Source: JACRBR01 sp964371355
Lineage (GTDB): Bacteria > Chloroflexota > Dehalococcoidia > DSTF01 > JACRBR01
Length of the DNA: 64,000 nt
Assembly (NCBI GenBank): GCA_964371355.1
Contig: CAYJMG010000009.1
Span: forward strand, 60,926-124,925
Direction of reading: 5' to 3'
Shown: positions 17,309 through 24,657 of the stretch, piece after piece
How positions within the stretch are numbered: the first letter of the stretch is position 1
Layout: each line of letters opens with the position of its first letter
The notes under the pieces: generated by a model
Told to the model about the DNA's origin: nothing
The model's input: the letters and a program-made list of their open reading frames with translations, nothing else
Database searches by the model: none
Made by a program: the position numbers and the translations under genes

Positions 17309-17546
17309 ATGAACACGCCTCCTCATGTGCTCAATCGTTCTCAGGCAGAGAGACGGACGAGCCCGGCAACCGCCACCCCACGATCGTGAGCGAGCGCCCG
17401 TGCTTAACTATTCGCCGTGGAGGCACCTAATGGACTGGCGCGGCGGTTGAAAAAGGGAGGGGAAGCGTTGCAGAAGCGCGTGCGCTCGATGGTTCTGCAA
17501 CAGCGGCTCTGAACCACGAGCAGACGGGTGATATCGGCGCGAGCTG
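17309..17546 (-). other. Long leader of the surface-protein gene
   Basis: These 238 bases hold no gene. They separate cobA-hemD from the surface-protein gene. On the minus strand the stretch contains inverted repeats, for example CCACG (about 17423) with CGTGG (about 17380) enclosing GCGA and TCGC, and ends in the AGGAGG ribosome site. Inverted GTTGCAGAA and TTCTGCAAC near 17467-17500 may form a terminator for cobA-hemD. I could not match it to a known riboswitch. Confidence 0.4.
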
Positions 17547-19118
17547 TCAGCGCGATGCGCCCGTGTCCGCGTCTTCGACGATCGCGGCGACGATCGCGTC
17601 GACGAGGGCGGGGATCGTGTACTCGGACGGAGTGAGCGCGACCTCGAGGCCGGCGTCGCGCACCGCGTCCGCCGTCACGGGACCGATGGCGGCGATGCGC
17701 GCCGCGCGCAGCGGTCTGACGTCGCCGCCCAGCATCTCGACCAGGTTGCGGACTGCCGAGGACGACGCGAAGGTGACGACGTCGATCTCGCCCGCGCGCA
17801 GGCGCCGCAGGCCTTCGATGTCCGGATCGCGAGGGACGGCGGCGCGGTAGAGCCGCAACTCGTCGACGCGGGCGCCGCGCGCGGCTAGTCCATCGACCAG
17901 CGTGTCACGAGCGCCTTCCGCCCGCGGGAGTAGGATGCGCGCCCCCCGGACGATACGGCCTTCGAACGCGTCGAGCAGACCCTCCGCGACGTAGCGCCGG
18001 GGGACCAGGTCGGCCTTGAGCCCGGCGCGAGCGAGCGCGCCGGCCGTGCCGGGACCGATGGCGGCGATGCGGGCGCGGCCGAACGCGCGGGCATCGAGCC
18101 CACGGGCGAAGAGGTGACGCATGAAGATGGTGATGGCGTTCGGGCTGGTGAACACAGCCCAGTTGTAGCCTGAGGTACCAAGTGCATCGATGGCCGCAGC
18201 GACCTCGTCTGCGTCCGCCGTCTCCACGATCTCGATCGTGGGCAGCTCGATCGCCTCGGCCCCCTGGGCTTCGAGCAGGCGCGACAGCTCGCTGGCCTGG
18301 TCGCGCGTACGGGTGACGAGGACGCGCGTGCCCCACAGCGGACGGGCGTCGAACCACCGCAGGCGGTCGCGCAGGCGCGCGACTTCGCCGACCACGGTGA
18401 CCGCGGGCGGTCCGAGGCCGGCGGCACGCACGTCCTCGGCGATGGTTGCGAGCGTGCCGGCGACCGTGCGCTGGCGCGGCAGTGTTCCCCACTCGACAAC
18501 GGCGACGGGCGTGGCCGGCGGACGGCCGTGCTCGACCAGCTTCGCGGCGATCTCCTCCAGGCGTCCGATGCCCATGAGGAAGACCAGCGTGTCGGTGGCG
18601 GTTGCAACCCTCGCCCAGTCGACGGACAGCTCGTCGTCTTCGTCGCCGGTGTCGGGGCCGTGCCCGGTGATGACGGCGAACGACGAGGCGATGCCGCGAT
18701 GCGTGACGGGGATACCCGCGTAGGCGGGGGCTGCTACGGCGGAGGTAACGCCCGGCAGCACCTCGAACGGCACGCCGGCGGCGGCCAGAGCCTCGGCCTC
18801 CTCGCCGCCGCGGCCGAACACGAACGGATCGCCGCCCTTTAGGCGCACGACCCGCTTGCCCTCGCGCGCTTTTGCGATCAGAAGGGCGTTGATCTCGTGC
18901 TGCTGCAGGGTGTGGTGCTCGGGCGTCTTGCCGACGTAGATCAGCTCGGCATCGGCGCGCGCGTGGCGCAGCAATGCCGGGTTCGCCAGGCGGTCGTAGA
19001 CCACCACGTCGGCCTGGGCGAGGCGCGCGACGGCGCCCACGGTGACGAGCTGCGGGTCGCCGGGGCCGGCGCCGACCAGGGAGACGTGCGACGTGAGAGG
19101 TGAGCTGTGAGAGGTCAT
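17547..19118 (-). CDS. cobA-hemD: Uroporphyrinogen-III methyltransferase/synthase fusion (CobA-HemD)
   Basis: This 523-residue fusion makes uroporphyrinogen III and methylates it to precorrin-2, the branch toward sirohaem and cobalamin. Residues about 12-250 are the SUMT domain (VSLVGAGPGDPQLVTVGA, VVRLKGGDPFVFGRGGEEAEAL, VTHRG); about 262-515 is HemD (VLVTRTRDQASELSRLLE, FTSPNAI, AAIGPGTAGAL, TFASSSAVRNL). ATG 19116-19118 overlaps the hemC stop as ATGA. The first eleven residues (MTSHSSPLTSH) are encoded by a heptamer tandem repeat and are not part of the usual fold. It is the last gene of the tetrapyrrole operon. Confidence 0.94.
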   Translation of the reverse strand: MTSHSSPLTSHVSLVGAGPGDPQLVTVGAVARLAQADVVVYDRLANPALLRHARADAELIYVGKTPEHHTLQQHEINALLIAKAREGKRVVRLKGGDPFVFGRGGEEAEALAAAGVPFEVLPGVTSAVAAPAYAGIPVTHRGIASSFAVITGHGPDTGDEDDELSVDWARVATATDTLVFLMGIGRLEEIAAKLVEHGRPPATPVAVVEWGTLPRQRTVAGTLATIAEDVRAAGLGPPAVTVVGEVARLRDRLRWFDARPLWGTRVLVTRTRDQASELSRLLEAQGAEAIELPTIEIVETADADEVAAAIDALGTSGYNWAVFTSPNAITIFMRHLFARGLDARAFGRARIAAIGPGTAGALARAGLKADLVPRRYVAEGLLDAFEGRIVRGARILLPRAEGARDTLVDGLAARGARVDELRLYRAAVPRDPDIEGLRRLRAGEIDVVTFASSSAVRNLVEMLGGDVRPLRAARIAAIGPVTADAVRDAGLEVALTPSEYTIPALVDAIVAAIVEDADTGASR

Positions 19119-20077
19119 GCGTTCTCGCCCCGCGCGGTCTGCGTCATCGTGGTGTTCGCGATGCGAGCACCGAACAGCGAAGCGCGCTGGAGAAGAGATG
19201 TCGACGGCGCGGGGCCAGCGCCGCTGGGTGAGGACTCGTTCGAGAATCCGCGCACCAGCCGTGCCGCTTGTTCGTCCCAGATCACAAACCTGATGCTAAG
19301 GCTGCCGCCCTCGACTGATGAGAATGCGCCGATCGGCGTTTTGCATCCCGCGCCGAACGCATCCAGGAAGGCTCTCTCGGCCGCCACGGCGGCATGGGTG
19401 TTCGGATCGTCCAGCGACGACGCGATGGTGAGCACGCCGGGGTCCGAGGAGCGGCACTGCACCGCCAGCGCACCCTGGCCGGGCGATGGGGTCATCTCTT
19501 CGACGGCGAACACCTGCGTGGCGCGGGCGCCCAGGCCGAGGCGCTCGAGGCCGGCTTTCGCGAGCACGATGGCGTCGTACTGGCCTTCGTCGAGCTTGCG
19601 GATGCGGGTGTCGACGTTGCCGCGGATGTCGACGCACTCGACATCCGCGTGTAGCGCCTTGAGCTGCACGGCCCGCCGCGCGCTGCCGGTGCCGATCCTC
19701 GCGCCAGATGGCAGCTCGGCGAGCGTGCGGCCCTCGCGCGTTAAGAGCGCATCCCGCGGGTCGCCGCGCTGCGGGACGGCGGCGATGGCGAGCCCTTCCG
19801 CGAGCCCAGGAGGCAGGTCCTTCATGCTGTGCACGGCGATGTCGATCTCACCGCGCAGCAGGGCATCCTCGATCGCCTTCGTGAACACGCCCTGACCGCC
19901 GATCTCGGACAGCGGCTTGGTGTCGCGGTCGCCCTGCGTCGTGATCTCGAGCTGGTCGAAGCGCGCGTACGGGTGCGCGGCGCGCAGTGCGTCGACTACG
20001 AGCTGCGTCTGCGCGAGGGCGAGGCGGGAGCCGCGGGTGCCGACGATGTAGGTCCTGTTGGTAGCCACAGATTCCAC
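19115..20077 (-). CDS. hemC: Hydroxymethylbilane synthase (porphobilinogen deaminase)
   Basis: HemC polymerises four porphobilinogens into hydroxymethylbilane. The 320-residue protein shows IVGTRGSRLALAQTQLV, TQGDRD, AVHSMKDLPPGL, RRAVQLKAL and the dipyrromethane cofactor attachment GAGCKTPIGAF (Cys about 245). The start is ATG 20075-20077; the first residues lie in a 9-base tandem repeat that fills the gap to hemA, so the true start could be slightly later. Coupled to cobA-hemD by ATGA. Confidence 0.94.
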   Translation of the reverse strand: MESVATNRTYIVGTRGSRLALAQTQLVVDALRAAHPYARFDQLEITTQGDRDTKPLSEIGGQGVFTKAIEDALLRGEIDIAVHSMKDLPPGLAEGLAIAAVPQRGDPRDALLTREGRTLAELPSGARIGTGSARRAVQLKALHADVECVDIRGNVDTRIRKLDEGQYDAIVLAKAGLERLGLGARATQVFAVEEMTPSPGQGALAVQCRSSDPGVLTIASSLDDPNTHAAVAAERAFLDAFGAGCKTPIGAFSSVEGGSLSIRFVIWDEQAARLVRGFSNESSPSGAGPAPSTSLLQRASLFGARIANTTMTQTARGENA

Positions 20078-20091
20078 AGATTACACAGACG
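20065..20091. repeat. Nonamer tandem repeat at the hemC start
   Basis: Three 9-base units, CCACAGATT, CCACAGATT and ACACAGACG, run across the hemC start codon. A related stretch (ATCTGTGTAATCCG) lies at about 22926-22939, just upstream of the HTH regulator gene. They belong to the family of short tandem repeats scattered through the window. Confidence 0.7.
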
Positions 20092-20138
20092 GGCGGGCTG
20101 ACACGCGATGGGCTGCGCCCGCCCGGCCGGCATGCGCG

Positions 20139-21407
20139 CTATTCGCCCGCGTCCGGCGGCAGATCGTCGTCCAGGTCGAACAGGGCACGGGCGGCAGACG
20201 CGTAGCGCTCGCCGCCGGCGGGGTCCTTCAGCCGGCTGATGGGCGCGTGCAGCAGCTTCTTCACCAGCGCCGCCGTCATCGCCTCGATCCGCGCGCGGTC
20301 CTCGGTCGAGAGGTCAAGGCGCGACAGTGTGCGTTCCAGCTCGGCGAGACGGACGGCGTCGGCGCGCTCCTGGAGAGCGGCGATCGTGGGCACGACGGCC
20401 AGCGAACGCAGCCAGTCGCCGAACTTCGCGACGTCTCCCTCGATGATGGCCTCGGCGGCGGCCAGCTCGCCGCGGCGCAGCTCGAGATTGCGTTCGGCGA
20501 CGGCCTGCAGTTCGTCGATGTTGTACAGCCGCACGTTGGGCAGGTCGCGGACGCCCGGCTCGATGTCCCGCGGGACGGCGATGTCGATGAGCAGGAGCGG
20601 CCGCTCGGGCCGCGCGGCCATCGCCGTCTGCACCATCGTCCGGTCAATGACGTGATCGTGCGCCGCCGTAGAGGAGATCACGATGTCGGCTTCGGCGAGG
20701 GCACGGGCGCGCTGGGCGAAGGCGACCGGGCGCGCAGAAAGCGCCTCGGCGATATCGGAGGTGCGTTCGGCGCTGCGGCTGGTCACGAGCATTCTCGCGA
20801 CACCGGCGCCGAGCAGGTTGTTGGCGGTCAGCTGGCCCGCCTCACCGGCGCCGATCACGAACACAGTCTTCTGGGTCAGGTCGCCGGGCTCGCGCCGGGC
20901 CAGGTCGACGGCCATCGAGCTGACCGAGACGGGGCGGCGGCCGATGGTGGTACGCTCGCGCACCTTCCGCCCGACGCGGATGGCGGTGTGAAAGAGGCGT
21001 GAGAGTGCGGGGGTGTGCGTACCCGCTTGCGTGGCCGCCGTGAAGGCGCCGCGGACCTGGCCCAGGATCTCGCTCTCTCCGACGACCATCGACTCGATGC
21101 CGGCAGCGACGCGGAAGAGGTGGCGGGACGCGTCGTCGCCTGCGAGCGCGGCGAATGGCACGCCCTCGATCGGGGGCTCGCCCTTGATCTCGGACAGCAG
21201 TGCGACGACGGGGCGCGGGTCCTCCACAGTGCGCGGGTCGGTTACGTACACCTCTGTGCGGTTGCAGGTAGAGAGCACGGCTGCCCCCGCGTACCGCTGG
21301 CCCAGGCGGGCGAGCACGGCCTGTAGTTCCTCGCCATCGAGCGTGAAGTGCTCGCGCACGGCGACGGGCGCTGTCCTGTGGGAGATGCCGATGACCGAGA
21401 CGTACAT
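20139..21407 (-). CDS. hemA: Glutamyl-tRNA reductase
   Basis: HemA reduces glutamyl-tRNA with NADPH to glutamate-1-semialdehyde, the committed step of the C5 tetrapyrrole pathway. The 422-residue protein starts MYVSVIGISHRTAPV, carries the catalytic Cys48 in LSTCNRTEVY, the signature HLFRVAAGIESMVVGESEILGQV, the nucleotide-binding VFVIGAGEAGQLTANNL and a C-terminal dimerisation helix region. A GTR-type pathway suits the bacterial lineage. It lies between the precorrin-2 dehydrogenase gene (49 bases) and hemC (61 bases). Confidence 0.95.
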   Translation of the reverse strand: MYVSVIGISHRTAPVAVREHFTLDGEELQAVLARLGQRYAGAAVLSTCNRTEVYVTDPRTVEDPRPVVALLSEIKGEPPIEGVPFAALAGDDASRHLFRVAAGIESMVVGESEILGQVRGAFTAATQAGTHTPALSRLFHTAIRVGRKVRERTTIGRRPVSVSSMAVDLARREPGDLTQKTVFVIGAGEAGQLTANNLLGAGVARMLVTSRSAERTSDIAEALSARPVAFAQRARALAEADIVISSTAAHDHVIDRTMVQTAMAARPERPLLLIDIAVPRDIEPGVRDLPNVRLYNIDELQAVAERNLELRRGELAAAEAIIEGDVAKFGDWLRSLAVVPTIAALQERADAVRLAELERTLSRLDLSTEDRARIEAMTAALVKKLLHAPISRLKDPAGGERYASAARALFDLDDDLPPDAGE

Positions 21408-21456
21408 GGCTCCGTGTTCTCCGGGATCGGCCGATCCCGTCGCTCCCGTTTTCAGA

Positions 21457-22185
21457 CTATAGACCGCGCGTGGCCTCGGCCTGCTTCTGTTCGATCGCGC
21501 GGATCGCGTCGTCCTCCTCCGCGCCGGCCGCGTCCTCGAGGGCGCGCGTGCGCGGCAGTTCGACGCCGAGGCCGGCCAGCAGGTGCGCGCGGGCCTGCTG
21601 GTACTTGCGCTGGGCCAGCAGCACGCGCAGCCGCTCGTCGATCGCCTGCTGCCACTGGTCGTTCTCTATCCTGATCCCGAGCTGTCTCAGCTCCGCCCGC
21701 ACTTCGGCCAGCAGGTCGGCGAGGGCGGGCATGTCCTCCGTCAGGTACGCGTCGAGTTCCTCACGCAGGCGGCGGGCGAGCGCCGGGCTGGCGCCGGAGG
21801 TGGAAGCGGCGAGCGTGATCTTCCCCTTGCGGACGACGGCCGGGAGGATGAAGTCGCAATGCTTCGGGTCGTCGGCGGCGTTGACCCACAGGCCGCGCGC
21901 CTTTGCCGCCCGTGCGACCTCGGCGTTGATAGCGCCGTCGTCGGTGGCGACCATCACCCACTCCCACCCGCCGTCGAGGTCGGACTCCTGGTACGGGCGA
22001 GCGATGTACACGATGCGGCCGGCATCCGCGTGCTCCCGAAGCTCGTCGATGAGGTCCGGCGCGACCAGCGTGATGCGCGCCTCGGCCGCGAGCAGTCCGC
22101 GCACCTTCTCGGCGCCGACGTGCCCGCCCCCGATGACGAGCACGGGGCGGTCTTTTGCTTCTACGAAGATCGGGTAGAGGGCCAT
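21457..22185 (-). CDS. Precorrin-2 dehydrogenase/sirohydrochlorin-type (CysG N-terminal domain)
   Basis: This 242-residue protein corresponds to the NAD-dependent dehydrogenase half of sirohaem synthase (SirC/Met8 type): YPIFVEAKDRPVLVIGGGHVGAEKVRGLLAA, VMVATDDGAINAEVARAAKARGLWVNAADDPKHCDFILPAVVRKG (Rossmann and active-site region, residues about 1-150). It oxidises precorrin-2 to sirohydrochlorin; ferrochelatase activity is possible. The C-terminal 70 residues are more variable. The protein is encoded directly upstream of hemA, and together with cobA-hemD supplies the sirohaem branch, separate from the haem branch. Confidence 0.9.
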   Translation of the reverse strand: MALYPIFVEAKDRPVLVIGGGHVGAEKVRGLLAAEARITLVAPDLIDELREHADAGRIVYIARPYQESDLDGGWEWVMVATDDGAINAEVARAAKARGLWVNAADDPKHCDFILPAVVRKGKITLAASTSGASPALARRLREELDAYLTEDMPALADLLAEVRAELRQLGIRIENDQWQQAIDERLRVLLAQRKYQQARAHLLAGLGVELPRTRALEDAAGAEEDDAIRAIEQKQAEATRGL

Positions 22186-22210
22186 GTTAGCTCACCGTGG
22201 GTGGCAGATA

Positions 22211-22245
22211 GTGGACAGTGGACAGTGGACAGTGGACAGTGGAAG
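22211..22245. repeat. GTGGACA heptamer tandem repeat
   Basis: Four perfect copies of GTGGACA followed by one degenerate copy fill the 77-base gap between the HTH regulator and precorrin-2 dehydrogenase genes. The complement (TGTCCAC) is the same heptamer family as the repeat at 45539-45587. Confidence 0.9.
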
Positions 22246-22262
22246 GGGGACAGCGTTGCCGT

Positions 22263-22925
22263 TCATCGCGCACCTGTTGGTTGTTCGTACGCGCCGGCGA
22301 TGCCGAGCAGCACTTCGTCGGCCAGCGCCATGATCTGCTCGCACACCTCGACGGCCTCCGATGGTGGCGTCCCCTGCCTTGAGAGCGCCTGCTTCGCTGA
22401 TTGGTCCAGCGATCGACGGAAGAACGTGAACGCATGCATCGCCTGCGAGAGCGACATTCCGGCATGAGCCAGCTCGTCGCCGTACTGTGCGCCGGTCGCG
22501 CGGGCCTCCTCGAGCAGTGACGTCTTGCGGCCGCGCCGGGCGACGTAGTCGGTGACCAGCGACATCAGGCGCCGACCCAGTCCGCGGAGCTTCTCGCGCT
22601 GCGCATCGTCGACGGTGGCGTACCAGTCGGCGTTGCCGCGGCTGTGCACCTGGCGGCGGATGCGGCGCGTGGCCACCTCCTCGACCTCAGAGCTGTACTG
22701 CTGTTTGCGCGACCGCCCGCCGTTGACGATGGCGCGCACATCACCCTCGGCGAAGCGGCGGTGGCCGCCCGGCGTGCGGAAGGTGCGCACTTGTCCGGCG
22801 TCCGCCCAGCGGCGAAGCGTCGACTCATCGACGTTCAGGAGGCGGCATGCCTGACCGAGCGTGAGCCAGCGATCGTGGTCCTGCTGCGGCGCGGGGGCGC
22901 TCGTGGGGGGCGAAAACGTGCTCAA
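22263..22925 (-). CDS. MerR-like helix-turn-helix regulator with C-terminal helical domain
   Basis: This 220-residue protein has an N-terminal winged HTH of the MerR/BldC/excisionase type, residues about 20-70: WLTLGQACRLLNVDESTLRRWADAG, then VRTFRTPGGHRRF, which is the classic recognition helix and wing. The second half (about 105-215) is an all-helical domain of unknown ligand, with LVTDYVARRG and AMHAFTFFRRSLD. As the first gene of the tetrapyrrole operon it is a candidate regulator of haem synthesis; the ligand could be haem, a flavin or redox state, but no binding motif is visible. Confidence 0.8.
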   Translation of the reverse strand: MSTFSPPTSAPAPQQDHDRWLTLGQACRLLNVDESTLRRWADAGQVRTFRTPGGHRRFAEGDVRAIVNGGRSRKQQYSSEVEEVATRRIRRQVHSRGNADWYATVDDAQREKLRGLGRRLMSLVTDYVARRGRKTSLLEEARATGAQYGDELAHAGMSLSQAMHAFTFFRRSLDQSAKQALSRQGTPPSEAVEVCEQIMALADEVLLGIAGAYEQPTGAR

Positions 22926-23130
22926 ATCTGTGTAATCCGCTCCAGGGCCCGGCCCGATAGGGAGATTCTACCATCCCGGGCGGCAGACGCATGTACAGAA
23001 ATGCGCGGGTTGGCCTCGCCCGTCAAGAGCAGCGCCGGCGCCGTGCTCTGAGGATGCGCGGCTGACTCTGCAGGCGGCGCCTGTGGTGGTCATCGCTACC
23101 GAGTCGTAGCTCGCGGCTGGGATCGCTACT

Positions 23131-23544
23131 ATGACCGCGATGAGCAACGACGCGCTCGCCCGAAAACAGCAAGCCGACCTGATCATCGAGCGCACCGCGC
23201 AGCAGCTCCAGCTCCTGCTGGAGGAGGCGGCGAAGTCGCTGCGGCCGTTCCCACCGTTCCCCGGCGCCTTCTTCACGAACGCGCTGGAAGTCGAGCTGGA
23301 TGGCGCGGAGCGGACGGACTTCGGCTGCATCGTCGTGGGCGAGGACGGGGGCCTCTACGAACTCGAAGTGAAGATCGACTTCGGCGACGGCTCGGAGTTC
23401 GGTGGGATGGACCCGGTGCAGGCGCGAGACGAAAAGCTGAAGAAGCTGGAGGACCTGCACCCTCGCGACTACATCATCCTTGCGTACAGCGCGCTGTCGC
23501 AGATCACGGAGTTGCTGCTCGAGCGGGCCGAAGCGGGCGCCTGA
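23131..23544 (+). CDS. Conserved hypothetical protein
   Basis: This 137-residue soluble protein is not recognised. It has an N-terminal amphipathic helix (IIERTAQQLQLLLEEAAKSL), a strand-rich middle with acidic residues (GCIVVGEDGGLYELEVKIDFGD) and a C-terminal helix. No signal or membrane segment is seen. The ATG at 23131 or the one at 23140 could start it; neither has a strong ribosome site. The next gene begins 18 bases after its stop, so they may be co-transcribed. Confidence 0.65.
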   Translation: MTAMSNDALARKQQADLIIERTAQQLQLLLEEAAKSLRPFPPFPGAFFTNALEVELDGAERTDFGCIVVGEDGGLYELEVKIDFGDGSEFGGMDPVQARDEKLKKLEDLHPRDYIILAYSALSQITELLLERAEAGA

Positions 23545-23562
23545 CAGCGCTAGACTGTCGCC

Positions 23563-24570
23563 GTGCGCCCTGCGTTCGTCGTCCTGACTGCATCTTTCTT
23601 CATCGCTACGGCCATCGCGGCGGTCGGAGTTCGCACGGCTGAGGGTGGCATGCCGACTGTCGTTTCGGCCGCCGTCGAGCCGTTTACGGCGGCTGTCGGC
23701 CAGCGCCTGACGCTGACGATCATCGTCGAGCACGAGCCGGGCATGACGATCGAGGGGCCGGCACTGGATGCGGACTTCGGCAGCGCCGAGGCGGTCGCGA
23801 GGGCGGAGCCGGAGCGTGTGGCCATCGACCGCGGTGAGCGGACCACGCTGGCGTACACGCTCGTGGCGTTCGAGGCCGGCCCGGCGACCGTGGCGCCGCT
23901 GGAACTCGTATGGCGTGCGGCCGATGGAAGCAGCGGCACGGTCACGGCGCCGGCAGCGCCGTACGCTATCGAGAGCGTTGTGCAGCCCGGAGACGACGCG
24001 CTTCGCCCGCTGAAGCCGCAGCTCGATATCCCCCAGCCGGCGCCGTCGCCCGCGGTGCCGGCCGCGTTCGTGGCGGCGATGGCGGGGTTGACCGCGCTGG
24101 GCTACTGGCTCCTGCGGCGGACGATCCTGGTACGGCCCGCGCCGGTGCCCGTCGGGCCAGTGTCGCCGGCAGGGCCCGCCGCCGATGAGGTGGCGCGGGC
24201 GGCGCTGGGCGAGATCGCACAGCAGGAGCTGGCGGAGCGGGACCCGGCGGCATACTACGCGCGGATCGCGGCGACGGTGCGCCAGTACCTCAGCGCGAGG
24301 TTCGCCTTCCCGGCCTACGCCATGACGCGGCGCGAGATGGAACGCGGGATGCGGCGCGCGGGGATCGACCGCTGGCCCGCCCGGCTGACCGTGAACCTGC
24401 TGGAGCAGTGCGACGCGGTGCAGTTCGCGATGTTCCGTCCCGCGACGGAGCGCCGCCAGCAGGACCTGGCGGCCGCGTACGAGATCGTGCGGCTGACGTC
24501 GCCGGCCTTCGACGCTGCGGGATGCGCGGATACGTCTCCTGCACCGAACTCAGGCGGCCCCGGCGATTAG
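23563..24570 (+). CDS. Membrane protein with signal peptide, BatD/DUF4381-like
   Basis: This 335-residue protein starts at GTG 23563 and has a signal (residues about 5-26), an extracellular beta-sandwich-like region (VSAAVEPFTAAVGQRLTLTIIV, TTLAYTLVAFEAGPATVAPL), a membrane helix (FVAAMAGLTALGYWLLRR) and a cytoplasmic helical tail with AAYYARIAATVRQYLSARF. This order resembles BatD/oxygen-tolerance proteins and DUF4381 tails, where the tail partners with MoxR/Bat proteins, but none is encoded nearby. The function is inferred only at fold level. Confidence 0.6.
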   Translation: MRPAFVVLTASFFIATAIAAVGVRTAEGGMPTVVSAAVEPFTAAVGQRLTLTIIVEHEPGMTIEGPALDADFGSAEAVARAEPERVAIDRGERTTLAYTLVAFEAGPATVAPLELVWRAADGSSGTVTAPAAPYAIESVVQPGDDALRPLKPQLDIPQPAPSPAVPAAFVAAMAGLTALGYWLLRRTILVRPAPVPVGPVSPAGPAADEVARAALGEIAQQELAERDPAAYYARIAATVRQYLSARFAFPAYAMTRREMERGMRRAGIDRWPARLTVNLLEQCDAVQFAMFRPATERRQQDLAAAYEIVRLTSPAFDAAGCADTSPAPNSGGPGD

Positions 24571-24603
24571 GCCGAAGCTCTCGAGGGGCAGCTGACTAAA
24601 GCA

Positions 24604-24634
24604 CGAAGCCGCCGGTCGGTCACCAGCGGCTTCG
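24604..24634. terminator. Hairpin between convergent genes
   Basis: A perfect 9-base stem, CGAAGCCGC (24604-24612) with GCGGCTTCG (24626-24634), has a 13-base loop and lies between the stops of the 23563 gene and the large permease gene. A short T-rich stretch (TTGTTTCC) follows on the plus strand. It can serve both genes. Confidence 0.7.
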
Positions 24635-24657
24635 AGATTGTTTCCGGGCGTGGGTTG

